Assembly: GCF_002741015.1 (NCBI RefSeq)
Contig: NZ_CP016616.1
Location: forward strand, 4,435,501-4,499,500
DNA: 64,000 bases
Origin: Microvirga ossetica
Lineage (GTDB): Bacteria > Pseudomonadota > Alphaproteobacteria > Rhizobiales > Beijerinckiaceae
Direction of reading: 5' to 3'
Shown: in pieces, positions 29,639 through 39,689 of the stretch
How positions within the stretch are numbered: position 1 is the first letter of the stretch
Layout: each line of letters starts with the position of its first letter
The notes under the pieces: generated by a model
The model's input: only the letters and a program-made list of their open reading frames with translations
What the model was told of the DNA's origin: nothing
Databases searched by the model: none
Translations under genes and position numbers: made by a program

Positions 29639-29774
29639 GATCGGACCGTCCTTGACGGACGACCCGGCACGCCATTGCGTTGCGCGACCGACCTCGATAA
29701 GGCGTTTCTCCGACCATGTTCCGGCTCGGGCCTGTCCGATCCGGACGCCTTTCGAAGCCGGACCGAGACCTGCC

Positions 29775-30857
29775 ATGATCACCCCATGCGACCGCTCCTG
29801 GGTTTCCACCGCCATCCAGACCATCGAGGCGGATTTCAACCGCTCGTCGGATACGCATCTTCTGCGGGTACCGCTCCCGGCGGCGCCGGGCGTCGAGCTT
29901 TACCTCAAGGATGAATCGACCCATCCCTCGGGCAGCCTGAAGCACCGGCTGGCGCGGTCGCTGTTTCTCTACGGGCTCTGCAACGGCTGGATCGGGCAGG
30001 AGACGACCATCGTCGAGGCTTCCAGCGGCTCGACCGCCGTGTCGGAAGCCTATTTCGCCCGGATGCTGGGCCTGCGCTTCATCGCAGTGATGCCGCGTTC
30101 CACCTCAGCGGAAAAGATCGCGCAGATCGCCTTCTATGGCGGCGAGAGCCATTTCGTGGATTCCCCGGCCGAGATGTACGCGGAAAGCGCGCGCCTAGCC
30201 GAGGAACTCGGCGGTCATTACATGGACCAGTTCACCTATGCCGAGAGGGCAACGGACTGGCGCGGCAACAACAACATCGCCGAATCGATCTTCAGCCAGA
30301 TGTCCCATGAGGAGCATCCGGTCCCGAGCTGGATCGTGGTGGGGGCGGGAACCGGCGGCACCTCGGCGACGCTCGGGCGCTACATCCGCTACCGCCGCCT
30401 GCCGACCCGGCTATGCCTCGCCGATCCGGAGGCCTCGGTGTTCCATCGCCATCTGGCGGATCGGGCCGTCTGCAGCGTCTCAGGGCCGCCCTCCGTGGTC
30501 GAGGGTATCGGTCGCCCGCGCTGCGAGCCGTCCTTCGTGCCGGAACTGATCGATCGCGCCTATGCGGTGCCCGATGCGGCGAGCATCGCTACAGCACGCG
30601 TCCTTTCCCGCCGCATCGGCCGCTCCTGCGGCGGCTCCACGGGGACGAACCTCTGGGCGGTGGCGCAGATCGTCGGCGAGATGGTGCAAAAAGGCGAGAC
30701 AGGATCCGTCGTGATGCTTCTGTGCGATTCAGGCGAACGCTACCGCAGCACGCATTTCGACGATGCTTGGCTTGCCTCTCGCGGGATTGACATCAAGCCG
30801 GCCGAGGAGGCGATGGAGCGGTTCTTCGAGACGGGGATTTTGAGGATCGGCCGATAA
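29775..30857 (+). CDS. PLP-dependent cysteine synthase-family enzyme
   Basis: This 360-residue fold-type II PLP enzyme resembles cysteine synthase/cystathionine beta-synthase. The PLP lysine is in [11 protein letters not shown] (about residue 61), the substrate loop is [15 protein letters not shown], and the phosphate-binding glycine loop is [15 protein letters not shown]. The C-terminal [13 protein letters not shown] is also family-typical. The true substrate is uncertain; it may be cysteine synthase-like or a diaminopropionate or desulfhydrase-type lyase. I chose ATG 29775 over in-frame starts inside the SGNH gene. Confidence 0.83.
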   Translation: MITPCDRSWVSTAIQTIEADFNRSSDTHLLRVPLPAAPGVELYLKDESTHPSGSLKHRLARSLFLYGLCNGWIGQETTIVEASSGSTAVSEAYFARMLGLRFIAVMPRSTSAEKIAQIAFYGGESHFVDSPAEMYAESARLAEELGGHYMDQFTYAERATDWRGNNNIAESIFSQMSHEEHPVPSWIVVGAGTGGTSATLGRYIRYRRLPTRLCLADPEASVFHRHLADRAVCSVSGPPSVVEGIGRPRCEPSFVPELIDRAYAVPDAASIATARVLSRRIGRSCGGSTGTNLWAVAQIVGEMVQKGETGSVVMLLCDSGERYRSTHFDDAWLASRGIDIKPAEEAMERFFETGILRIGR

Positions 30858-30867
30858 CACCTAATGC

Positions 30868-30970
30868 CCTCATCCTGAGGAGATCGCGGAGCGATCGTCT
30901 CGAAGGAGGATCCAGTGCTCTCTGGAAGCTCCTTCAAGACGCAGACTGCATCTGCTTCTCAGGATGAGGG
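30868..30970. repeat. 103-bp structured intergenic repeat, copy 1
   Basis: Outer arms CCTCATCCTGAGGAG and its near-complement at the other end enclose three smaller hairpins, predicting a cloverleaf-like fold. An inverted copy lies at 57162-57264 with seven differences, and a 44-bp deletion derivative at 39623-39666. It fills the gap between the PLP gene and the convergent esterase gene. Confidence 0.85.
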
Positions 30971-30989
30971 CGGTGCTTGAGGAAGCCTC

Positions 30990-31607
30990 TTACCTGCCGT
31001 TTTCGGCAAACCACCTCACCAGCAGCTGCAGGTCCGTCTGCGACAGGTTATGGCCCGTCGGCAGCGTCTCGTGCTGAACCTCGGCGCCGGACGCGGATAG
31101 CGATGCGGCCAACCGTTTCCTGTTTTCCGCTGGAATGATCGGGTCCATGGCGCCCGAGATCATCAGCACCCGCTTGCCCGCGAGGTCCGCCTGCGGCGCG
31201 GTTGACAGCGGCACCATGGCCCGCAGCAGCGCGGCGCCTGAAAGCGCCTCGGGACGCAGCATCAGCATGGCGGCAGCGATGTTGGCACCGTTGGAGAATC
31301 CGACCGCAATGGGCGCCTCGAGCCCATAGGCCTTGCGCGCCTCGGCGACGAAGTCTGCAAGCTCGTTCGCGCGGAATTTCACGTCCTCCTCGTCGAACAC
31401 GCCCTCGGCGAGACGGCGGAAGAAGCGCGGCATGCCGTTCTCCAGGATCTTGCCGCGCGGGGAGAGCAGGGCGGAGCCGGGGGAGATGGTGCGGCCGAGA
31501 CCCAACAGATCGTTCTCGTCGCCGCCGGTGCCGTGAAGCAGCAGGAGAGGGGGGCGCTTCGGATCCGAAGCGGGTTCATAGCGGTGGACGAAGGACAGTT
31601 CGGTCAT
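30990..31607 (-). CDS. Alpha/beta hydrolase, phospholipase/carboxylesterase family
   Basis: This 205-residue protein is a small serine hydrolase of the acyl-protein thioesterase/carboxylesterase type. It has the oxyanion region LLLHGTGGDENDL, nucleophile motif GFSNGAN, acid SGAMDPIIP and a C-terminal histidine in PTGHNLS. No signal peptide is seen, so it is cytoplasmic. It is followed downstream by repeat copy 1 and preceded by another structured repeat. Confidence 0.9.
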   Translation of the reverse strand: MTELSFVHRYEPASDPKRPPLLLLHGTGGDENDLLGLGRTISPGSALLSPRGKILENGMPRFFRRLAEGVFDEEDVKFRANELADFVAEARKAYGLEAPIAVGFSNGANIAAAMLMLRPEALSGAALLRAMVPLSTAPQADLAGKRVLMISGAMDPIIPAENRKRLAASLSASGAEVQHETLPTGHNLSQTDLQLLVRWFAENGR

Positions 31608-31621
31608 GGGTTCCTCTTTTC

Positions 31622-31744
31622 CCTCTCCCCTCTGCGGGAGAGGGTGGCGAACGAAAGTGAGCCGGGAGAGGGTAAGTGATCGAATGAATCCCGCCCCTCT
31701 CCCGACCTGCTTTGCAGGTCACCCTCTCCCGCAGAGGGGAGAGG
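31622..31744. repeat. 123-bp element bounded by a perfect 25-bp inverted repeat
   Basis: The outer arms 31622-31646 and 31720-31744 are exact reverse complements, rich in CCCTCTCCC. Inside are GACCTGC-TTT-GCAGGTC (31704-31720) and a CGGGAGAGGG/CCCTCTCCCG pair. It lies between the esterase start and the dioxygenase stop and could form a large branched hairpin. Confidence 0.8.
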
Positions 31745-31750
31745 ACTAAT

Positions 31751-32680
31751 TTATGCCAGTTCCGGCAGGTGCGCCTCGATCTCGCTGCGCCGAGCTTCCA
31801 GGAAAGCCGGAAGCTTCAAGGCCTCGCCCAGGCTGTCCTGCGGTTCGTCCGCCGCAAAACCCGGCTCGTCGGTGGCGATCTCGAAGAGAATGCCACCCGG
31901 CTCCCGGAAATAGACGGACCGGAAGTAGTTGCGGTCCTTCTGCTCCGTGGTCTGGATGCCATGCGTCTCCGCGAGCTTCTTCACCATCTCTGCCTGGTCT
32001 GCATCGTCCTTCGCGCGGAAGGCCACGTGATGCACGGAGCCGCCGCCCATCCGGCCCGGCAGGAAGCCGCCGGCGCTACGGATATCGACGGTGCCGCCGA
32101 TGAGAGCATCCGTCTTGTAGCGGACGAGGGAGCCGTCCCGGGCCGTCTCGCTGAAGCCGAACACGTCCGTCAGGATCGCACCCGTGCGCTCGCCGTTCTC
32201 GACGAGGAGTGTGACGCCCTCAAGGCCGCGAATGGCATGCTCCGCCGGGATGCCTTCGACCGTCCACGCGGGTTCGCTCTCGGCATTCGGCGTGCCGACG
32301 AGGGCGAGGCTCGTGCCGTGCGGGTCCTTGAAGGTCAGGACGCTCTGCCCAAAGCGTTTCTCCACTTTGCCGTGCTCGACGCCCTGCTCGATGAAGCGGT
32401 GCGCCCAGTAGCCCAGGGACGTCTCGGGAACGCGGAACGATGTTTCCTGGGTCGAGCCGATGCCGTTTCTTCCGGGTGCGACGTGCTCCCAGGGGAAGAA
32501 GGTCAGGATCGAGCCCGGCTGTCCGAGGCCGTCGCCGAAATAGAGGTGGTATGTGCCCGGATCGTCGAAGTTCACGGTCTTCTTGACCAGGCGCAGGCCG
32601 AGCACGCGGGTGTAGAAATCGAGGTTGCGGCGGGCGGGGCCTGCGATGGCGGTGACGTGGTGGATACCGTGGTGCCGCAT
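31751..32680 (-). CDS. Ring-cleaving dioxygenase of the VOC/glyoxalase superfamily (MhqO-like)
   Basis: This 309-residue protein has two vicinal-oxygen-chelate modules. The N-terminal module begins GIHHVTAIAGPARRNLDFYTRVLGLRLVKKTVNFDDPG; the second contains HHVAFRAKDDADQAEMVKKL and YFREPGGILFEIATDEPGF, with His and Glu metal ligands. Relatives are annotated as hydroquinone-type dioxygenases linked to quinone stress. I chose the start at 32680, preceded by AAGGAA. Confidence 0.88.
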   Translation of the reverse strand: MRHHGIHHVTAIAGPARRNLDFYTRVLGLRLVKKTVNFDDPGTYHLYFGDGLGQPGSILTFFPWEHVAPGRNGIGSTQETSFRVPETSLGYWAHRFIEQGVEHGKVEKRFGQSVLTFKDPHGTSLALVGTPNAESEPAWTVEGIPAEHAIRGLEGVTLLVENGERTGAILTDVFGFSETARDGSLVRYKTDALIGGTVDIRSAGGFLPGRMGGGSVHHVAFRAKDDADQAEMVKKLAETHGIQTTEQKDRNYFRSVYFREPGGILFEIATDEPGFAADEPQDSLGEALKLPAFLEARRSEIEAHLPELA

Positions 32681-32998
32681 GGGAGTGTTCCTTAACGGGC
32701 TGACGCGGATTTGCGTCGCTTGGCAGGGAGATATGTACCACCGACGGCCGGTGAAGTGCGGAAAGGGCGACCTTGCGGGATTGCAAAGCCAGAGCGTCCG
32801 CGCCGGCAAATGCTCGTGATTCCTCGCGAATCCGGAATGGCAAGAATCCAGCAACCAAAGTCTCTCAACAAGGCTTAACCTCAACGGCGATTCAGCATGG
32901 TGCGTTAACGGTTTAGCCCTGGCATCCGTGTGAGAGTTCCTTCCAGACAAGCGGGTAACCGGCAGTAAGCCAAAGAAAAGCCGGCGGGAGTCAAGCGG
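32681..32998. other. Intergenic region, no gene recognised
   Basis: This 318-nt divergent gap contains no credible reading frame, tRNA or strong hairpin. It should carry the promoters of the dioxygenase (minus) and the hypothetical gene (plus). I could not identify convincing -35/-10 pairs. Confidence 0.5.
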
Positions 32999-33412
32999 AT
33001 GATGAAGGATCAACTTCGCGATTTCATCGACAGGATCACCGATACACAACGTGTGTCGGATGATGACGTGAAGAGACTTCAGGATGAGATCCTGGATTGC
33101 GGCATTACCAGCCGTCTCGAGGTCGAATCCCTGCTGGCGCTCGACCGCGTCGCGAGCGGCACCGAGAGCTGGGGCTGTATCCTCACGAAGCTGGTCGTCG
33201 AATTCGTCGTGTGGAAGCGGCTGCCGCACGGGGTCGTGAGCAACGACGATGCGTTCTGGCTCGCCACCGTTCTCGACGTCAGCGGTCCGTCGCCGAACGC
33301 CATGAACATCGCCTACGCGATCCTCGATGAGGCCGGGCATGTGGACGTGGCGCTGCTCGATTTCATCATGCGCGGGCGCCAGCAGGCGCGGCTCTCCCAG
33401 ATGGCCGCCTGA
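32999..33412 (+). CDS. Hypothetical protein, 137 residues
   Basis: I do not recognise this protein. It is soluble and helical with mixed charge, beginning MMKDQLRDFIDRITDTQRVSDD, and contains ESWGCILTKLVVEFVVWKRLPHGV and a C-terminal GRQQARLSQMAA. A double ATG (32999, 33002) opens the frame. It lies 114 nt upstream of the biotin-carboxylase subunit gene. Codon use matches its neighbours, so I believe it is a real gene. Confidence 0.7.
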   Translation: MMKDQLRDFIDRITDTQRVSDDDVKRLQDEILDCGITSRLEVESLLALDRVASGTESWGCILTKLVVEFVVWKRLPHGVVSNDDAFWLATVLDVSGPSPNAMNIAYAILDEAGHVDVALLDFIMRGRQQARLSQMAA

Positions 33413-33447
33413 GGGCCGCCTTCCGCTCTAACGCTAAATGCTGAAAC

Positions 33448-33496
33448 AAGCCCCGCTTCCCCAAGGCACCGATGTGCAGTAACGGAGGTGGGGCTT
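33448..33496. other. Hairpin upstream of pccA
   Basis: AAGCCCCGCTTCC (33448-33460) pairs with GGAGGTGGGGCTT (33484-33496), a 13-bp stem with two G-T wobbles and a 23-nt loop, followed by AATTTGTTT. It could terminate the upstream hypothetical gene or be part of a pccA leader. Confidence 0.45.
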
Positions 33497-33525
33497 AATT
33501 TGTTTGGGTGGAGCGTTCGAGGTTC

Positions 33526-35526
<2,001 letters not shown>

Positions 35527-35616
35527 GGGGAGCGTCACCAAGCCCCCATTGTTCTCTTGGGAGTAGAGGTCAGCGCCATGCTCTTTTAGTTCAGCGCTGA
35601 GGCTGCCGCAGCGATA

Positions 35617-35737
35617 CCTCTCCCCGGTGGGGAGAGGTCGAGCGCAGCGAGGGTGAGGGGGCACAGGTCCATCCGGATAAGGCGTAACCCCTCACCCGCC
35701 GCGCTGGCGCGCGTCGACCTCTCCCTCAAGGAGAGGT
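35617..35737. repeat. Structured intergenic repeat rich in CCTCTCC
   Basis: The element begins CCTCTCCCCGGTGGGGAGAGG (self-complementary), has a central GTGAGGGG/CCCCTCAC pair and ends CCTCTCCCTCAAGGAGAGG. It resembles, but is not the same as, the element at 31622-31744. The gap 35527-35819 between pccA and the next gene holds little else. Confidence 0.7.
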
Positions 35738-35819
35738 GAACCAGCGCCTCGCCTGGCGAGGGCATCAGCTTTTTGCCGGACTCTCACGATAGGCCATGAG
35801 AAGGTAACAGAGACAGCCC

Positions 35820-36326
35820 ATGCCCCTCTACTTCGCCTATGGGTCCAACATGGACCAAGCCGCCATGCTCCAGCGCTGCCCGGCCTCGAAGCCGGTCGGC
35901 ATCGGGCGGCTGATGCGCCACCGCTTCATGATCTTCGAGGAAGGCTATGCCTCGGTGGTGCGCGATCCGCAGCGCGCGGTCTGGGGCATGGTCTGGGATC
36001 TGGCGCTCGCCGACGTTCCGTCCCTCGACCGCTACGAGAGCCTCTCGACGGGCCTCTACAGCAAGGTCGTGCAGCCGGTCGTGACGGAGCGGGGGCCGCG
36101 CCGGGCCGTGGTCTATATCGGACGGAGCGACAAGCCAGGCACACCGCTTCTCGGCTACATGGAAGGGGTGGTGGAAGCGGCCCAGCATGCAGGCCTGCCG
36201 GCGGACTACATCAAGAGCCTCGGCATCTGGCTGCCCAGGACGCAGAACTCGGCTCCGGCCGCGCAAGGTCCCAAGGTCCGGCCCCTCTGGAACGCTCCCT
36301 CGGGAACGATCCGAAAGACCCGCTGA
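35820..36326 (+). CDS. Gamma-glutamylcyclotransferase-like (GGCT/AIG2 fold) protein
   Basis: This 168-residue protein starts with the family signature YFAYGSNMD, where the Tyr-Gly-Ser-Asn loop binds the gamma-glutamyl group. It contains GMVWDLALADVPSLDRYES and GYMEGVVEAAQHAGLPADYIK, the usual C-terminal elements. Family members act on gamma-glutamyl amino acids or amines; the true substrate is unknown. It is upstream of and parallel to acyP. Confidence 0.88.
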   Translation: MPLYFAYGSNMDQAAMLQRCPASKPVGIGRLMRHRFMIFEEGYASVVRDPQRAVWGMVWDLALADVPSLDRYESLSTGLYSKVVQPVVTERGPRRAVVYIGRSDKPGTPLLGYMEGVVEAAQHAGLPADYIKSLGIWLPRTQNSAPAAQGPKVRPLWNAPSGTIRKTR

Positions 36327-36344
36327 GACCATCCTCCGAGCAGG

Positions 36345-36434
36345 GTGGACCCGCAGAACGGGGAGCGTATCATCCAGACCCTCGACGACGAATATGCCGA
36401 ACGCTACAGGGATGCCCGCCACACCCACCGCTGA
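36345..36434 (+). CDS. Possible 29-residue ORF
   Basis: A GTG-initiated frame lies between the GGCT-like gene and acyP and encodes a charged peptide ending YAERYRDARHTHR. It stops 6 nt before acyP. It may be a genuine small gene, a remnant of a larger one or chance. Its amino acid composition is protein-like, but no ribosome binding site is convincing. Confidence 0.25.
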   Translation: MDPQNGERIIQTLDDEYAERYRDARHTHR

Positions 36435-36440
36435 GGACAG

Positions 36441-36734
36441 ATGACCGAAAGCCGTAATGTCCATGTTCTCATCCAGGGATTCGTCCAGGGCGTGAGCTTT
36501 CGCGCCTGGACGCAGCACCAGGCGCAACTCCACGGACTTTGCGGATGGGTCCGCAACCGGCGCGACGGCGCGGTCGAGGCGGTGTTTTCCGGACCCGGCA
36601 ATCTCGTCGACATCATGCTGAAAGCCTGCCACGAGGGACCAGCCGGATCGCGGGTGGATAGGGTCGAGGTCATCGAGGGGGATCCGCCGGGGGGCGAGCC
36701 TTCGGGCCGGTTCGAGATCCGGGGAACGGTCTAG
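36441..36734 (+). CDS. acyP: Acylphosphatase
   Basis: This 97-residue enzyme hydrolyses acylphosphates. The catalytic Arg is in GFVQGVSFRAW and the catalytic Asn in GWVRNRRDGAVEA, both at the expected places. Its stop codon TAG lies within the CTAG target duplicated by the IS element, so the gene is intact although it abuts the insertion. Before the insertion its stop overlapped the stop of the convergent rhodanese gene. Confidence 0.93.
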   Translation: MTESRNVHVLIQGFVQGVSFRAWTQHQAQLHGLCGWVRNRRDGAVEAVFSGPGNLVDIMLKACHEGPAGSRVDRVEVIEGDPPGGEPSGRFEIRGTV

Positions 36735-36748
36735 CACTACAGTTGCAC
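36735..36748. repeat. IS terminal inverted repeat (left)
   Basis: CACTACAGTTGCAC matches the complement of the right end exactly; the match stops after 14 bp. It directly follows the CTAG duplication. Confidence 0.9.
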
Positions 36749-36813
36749 CTTTCGTTTGCGATGTGAGGCTTGCGCCATGGCCTGATGCGCTCGTCGCCAC
36801 GCGGACCAGGCGA

Positions 36814-38082
36814 TCACGAAGGCAGGCTCGATCCGGCGCTGCTGGAGACGTGTGGCGACCCGGCGGATTTCCTGGACAGACCAGCATACCAGCGCTGCAG
36901 TCGGGCTTCGTCGTTTCGTTTTTGGGGTGAGGTAAGGCGGTTGGCGTGCTCACGCACCACCGTCATCATGGCAAACGCCAGCATCACCAGCGACACATGC
37001 CGATGCCAACCGTGCCACGAACGCGTCTCATTGTGCGTCAGCCCCAACTCCGTCTTCGCGGTCTCGAACGCATCCTCAATCGCCCAGCGCTGGCCCTCCA
37101 CCCGCACCAGGGTCTCCATCGGTGTGCCGGCCGGGCACCAGGTTGAGAAGAACGCCAGATCCTGATCGCTGATGCTGCGCCGGATCAGCAGGCCGCGCGT
37201 CCACAGGCCGGTCAGCGCCTCGTTGAATTCCTCGGCCTCGAGATCGGCCAACGCGACATAGGCCCAATCATACAGGCGCGGCCCCTTGGTGCCGATCCCG
37301 GCCGACAGACGCTGCCAGGTCTTGGGAGCAAGCCCCTGTGCAATCGTCGCGGCCGTGCCGGCCACCGGCGGGCTCTTGTCCCAGGAATTGAAGCGGTCTG
37401 TGGCTTGAACGCCCAGCACGTAACCCTTGCCAGCTCGGCGCAGCTGCATGGCCAGGGCCCCATAGATGGTGTCGGTGGCCACCCACTCAAACGGTACGCC
37501 GGCCGCCAGGGCCCGCTCGATCATCGCGGCGGCGATCTGCGGCTTGGTGACGAAGCGGATCGCATCGGGCACGTGAGCCGTGGCCAGGCGCTCGGGCTTC
37601 GTCGTCCAGTCCTTGGGCAGATAGAGCTGGCGGTCGATCAAGGCGCAGCCCTTGTCCGACGCGTAAGCGGCAAACACGCCGATCTGGCAGCTGGCAATCT
37701 TGCCGGCTGACCCAGTGTACTGGCGTCCCACCCCGCACGAGTTCTGCCCCTGCTTGAGAAAGCCGGTCTCATCGATCACCAGTACCGCTCCGGGAGAGGC
37801 GAGCGTCTCGAGCGCATAGTCGCGCACCATGTCCCGCAAAGCATCCGCGTCCCAGTGGCTGCGCCCGAGCACCGCCTGCTGGCGCCATGGTCCCGGATCA
37901 CCGGCGGCTTCCGCCCGCATCCAGCCGGTCTTGCGCCGCTCCGGCCCGAGCAGACCGTCGAGGAAGGCGGCCGCAGAGGCCGCGACACTGGGATGAGCAA
38001 ACTGGAGTTTGAGATCAGCTTTGACCTGACGCAACTCCACACACCAGAGTTCGAGCATCTGCTCGATGGCCACGCCTGACAT
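36814..38082 (-). CDS. IS701-family transposase (DDE)
   Basis: This 422-residue transposase has the catalytic residues in good context: Asp104 in VLVIDETGFLKQG, Asp204 in WVATDTIYGAL and Glu336 in RWAIEDAFETAKTELGLTH. The HxxHVSLVMLAF segment near the C-terminus is typical of the DDE_5 superfamily used by IS701. The frame is uninterrupted and fills most of the element, so it is probably active or recently so. Confidence 0.93.
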   Translation of the reverse strand: MSGVAIEQMLELWCVELRQVKADLKLQFAHPSVAASAAAFLDGLLGPERRKTGWMRAEAAGDPGPWRQQAVLGRSHWDADALRDMVRDYALETLASPGAVLVIDETGFLKQGQNSCGVGRQYTGSAGKIASCQIGVFAAYASDKGCALIDRQLYLPKDWTTKPERLATAHVPDAIRFVTKPQIAAAMIERALAAGVPFEWVATDTIYGALAMQLRRAGKGYVLGVQATDRFNSWDKSPPVAGTAATIAQGLAPKTWQRLSAGIGTKGPRLYDWAYVALADLEAEEFNEALTGLWTRGLLIRRSISDQDLAFFSTWCPAGTPMETLVRVEGQRWAIEDAFETAKTELGLTHNETRSWHGWHRHVSLVMLAFAMMTVVREHANRLTSPQKRNDEARLQRWYAGLSRKSAGSPHVSSSAGSSLPS

Positions 38083-38130
38083 GGCAGCCTCCTGTATCAG
38101 ATCAGGAGGTAATTAGGGCGCCTGTGCAGC

Positions 38131-38144
38131 GTGCAACTGTAGTG
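38131..38144. repeat. IS terminal inverted repeat (right)
   Basis: GTGCAACTGTAGTG is the exact complement of the left terminus. The second CTAG copy (38145-38148) follows directly. Confidence 0.9.
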
Positions 38145-38555
38145 CTAGAGCTCTGGCGGCTCACCGCCATCGATGGGGCCGCCGGCCTTCTTCCACGCGG
38201 TGAAGCCGCCCTGCACATGGGCGACGGGCTTCAGTCCCATATCCTGCGCCGTTGCGGCGGAGAGCGCGGAGCGCCAGCCGCCCGCGCAGAAGAACACGAA
38301 GGTCTTGTCCTGGGCGAAGACCGGCTTGTGATAGGGGCTTTCGGGATCGACCCAGAATTCCAGCATGCCTCGCGGGCAATGCACGGCGCCGGGCAGGCGG
38401 CCCTCGCGCTCGAGTTCCCTCGGATCGCGCAGATCGACGAACACCACGTCCTCGCGGCCGTGCAGGGCGATCGCGTCGGCGGCGGGCAGCGTCTCGATCT
38501 TGGCATTGGCCTCGTCGAGCAATGTCTTGTAGCCGCGGGTAATGGTCTGAGGCAT
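38145..38555 (-). CDS. Rhodanese-like sulfurtransferase
   Basis: This 136-residue single-domain protein carries a persulfide on Cys90 in the loop FCAGGWRSAL. The DLRDPRELEREGRLPGAVHCPRG segment is the family CH2 motif region. It could move sulfur or act as a phosphatase-like regulator; the partner is unknown. Its stop codon (TAG on the minus strand) lies inside the IS target duplication at 38145-38147, so the protein is intact. Confidence 0.9.
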   Translation of the reverse strand: MPQTITRGYKTLLDEANAKIETLPAADAIALHGREDVVFVDLRDPRELEREGRLPGAVHCPRGMLEFWVDPESPYHKPVFAQDKTFVFFCAGGWRSALSAATAQDMGLKPVAHVQGGFTAWKKAGGPIDGGEPPEL

Positions 38556-38626
38556 GGATGGTCTTTCCCCTATGAGCCCCTCAACAAACTGGGCATGATG
38601 GTGGTGGAGTCAACGGGAGTTCACGG

Positions 38627-39319
38627 GTGCTGGGTTTCACCAATCTCGATTTCGTGGCGCTGGCCTTCTTCCTGATCGCGTGGCTCGGCTACCACGCCAC
38701 CGTCGAACTCACGCCGGCGGGTCAGAGAAGCCTCAACAAGATGATGAACGGGTACCGCTATCGCTGGATGGAGCAGATGGTGGTGCGCGAGAACCGGATC
38801 GTCGACACCACGATCATGGCTTCGCTCATGAACGGAACCGCTTTCTTCGCCTCGACATCGCTGATCGCCATCGGCGGCGTGCTGGCGCTGCTGCAATCCA
38901 CCGACTCGGTCCTGCCCGTCTTCGCGGACCTGCCCTTCGGCCCACCGCCGACGCGATTGGCCTGGGACGTGAAGGTGGTGGGTCTGGCGGTGATCTTCGT
39001 CTATGCCTTCTTCAAGTTCGCCTGGTCGTACCGGCTGTTCAACTACATGGCGATCATCGTCGGCGCGGTGCCGGTGCTGCGGGAATCGAGCCGCGAGGAG
39101 GCGCTTGCTGTCGCGCGCCAGGCCGGAGCGATGAATGCGGTTGCCGGCAAGCACTTCAACCGCGGCCAGCGCGCCTTCTTCTTCTCGCTCGCTTATCTCG
39201 GCTGGTTCGTGAGCGCGTATCTCTTCATCGGGGCGACAGCCGGTGTCCTTCTCGTCATGTGGCGGCGCCAGTTTTTGTCGGACGCCCATGACGCAGCCAT
39301 GGGCCGAAACGATGTCTAG
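38627..39319 (+). CDS. DUF599 family membrane protein
   Basis: This 230-residue protein has four hydrophobic segments (about 6-25, 70-95, 108-130, 185-215) and the DUF599 motif RWMEQMVVRENRIVDTTIMASLMNGTAFFASTSLIAIGG. The function of the family is not established. I use GTG 38627 preceded by CGGGAG. The 3' end overlaps the next gene by 8 nt. Confidence 0.85.
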   Translation: MLGFTNLDFVALAFFLIAWLGYHATVELTPAGQRSLNKMMNGYRYRWMEQMVVRENRIVDTTIMASLMNGTAFFASTSLIAIGGVLALLQSTDSVLPVFADLPFGPPPTRLAWDVKVVGLAVIFVYAFFKFAWSYRLFNYMAIIVGAVPVLRESSREEALAVARQAGAMNAVAGKHFNRGQRAFFFSLAYLGWFVSAYLFIGATAGVLLVMWRRQFLSDAHDAAMGRNDV

Positions 39320-39590
39320 GAACGCAACGCCTGAGGAATTGGAGACCGCCATGCTCGCTCTTCTCGAGGAGCGCGGCCCGGGCAAGACCATCGGGCCGGC
39401 GGATGTGGCCCAGGCCATCGGCGGCAATCAGCCGGACGGATGGGGGCCGCTCATGCAGCCGGTCCGAAAGGTGGCGGTGCGCCTCATGAAGGAGGGACGC
39501 ATCGTGATCCTGCGGAAAGGACGCCCGGTCGATCCCGACGATTTTCGCGGCACCTACCGGCTGGCGCTGCCACCGGAAGCAGAGACCTGA
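39312..39590 (+). CDS. DUF3253 family protein
   Basis: This 92-residue winged-helix-like protein has ERGPGKTIGPADVAQAIGG and the LMQPVRKVAVRLMKEGRIVILRKGRPVDPDDFRGTYRL core of the family. It has no known function. I placed the start at ATG 39312, overlapping the DUF599 stop; an in-frame ATG at 39288 is possible. The pairing with DUF599 suggests co-expression. Confidence 0.84.
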   Translation: MSRNATPEELETAMLALLEERGPGKTIGPADVAQAIGGNQPDGWGPLMQPVRKVAVRLMKEGRIVILRKGRPVDPDDFRGTYRLALPPEAET

Positions 39591-39622
39591 AAATGTCGCC
39601 CCATATTCGGCACCGCTCCGAG

Positions 39623-39666
39623 CCCTCATCCTTCGAGACGCAGCTGCGCTGCTCCTCAGGATGAGG
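39623..39666. repeat. 44-bp deletion derivative of the cloverleaf repeat
   Basis: This sequence keeps the outer arms CCTCATCC...GGATGAGG and the CGAGACGCAG arm of the 103-bp repeat but lacks its central and left hairpins. It lies between the DUF3253 gene and the convergent YdcF gene. Confidence 0.7.
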
Positions 39667-39689
39667 TGAGAAATTTACGAGCCGGACTT

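Larger units (their letters stand above)
36735..38144 (-). mobile_element. IS701-family insertion sequence, 1,410 bp
   Basis: The element is bounded by 14-bp perfect terminal inverted repeats, CACTACAGTTGCAC at 36735-36748 and its complement at 38131-38144. It is flanked by a 4-bp CTAG target duplication at 36731-36734 and 38145-38148. The family is known for 4-bp YTAR duplications. It carries one transposase gene on the minus strand and looks complete and recent. Confidence 0.92.
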
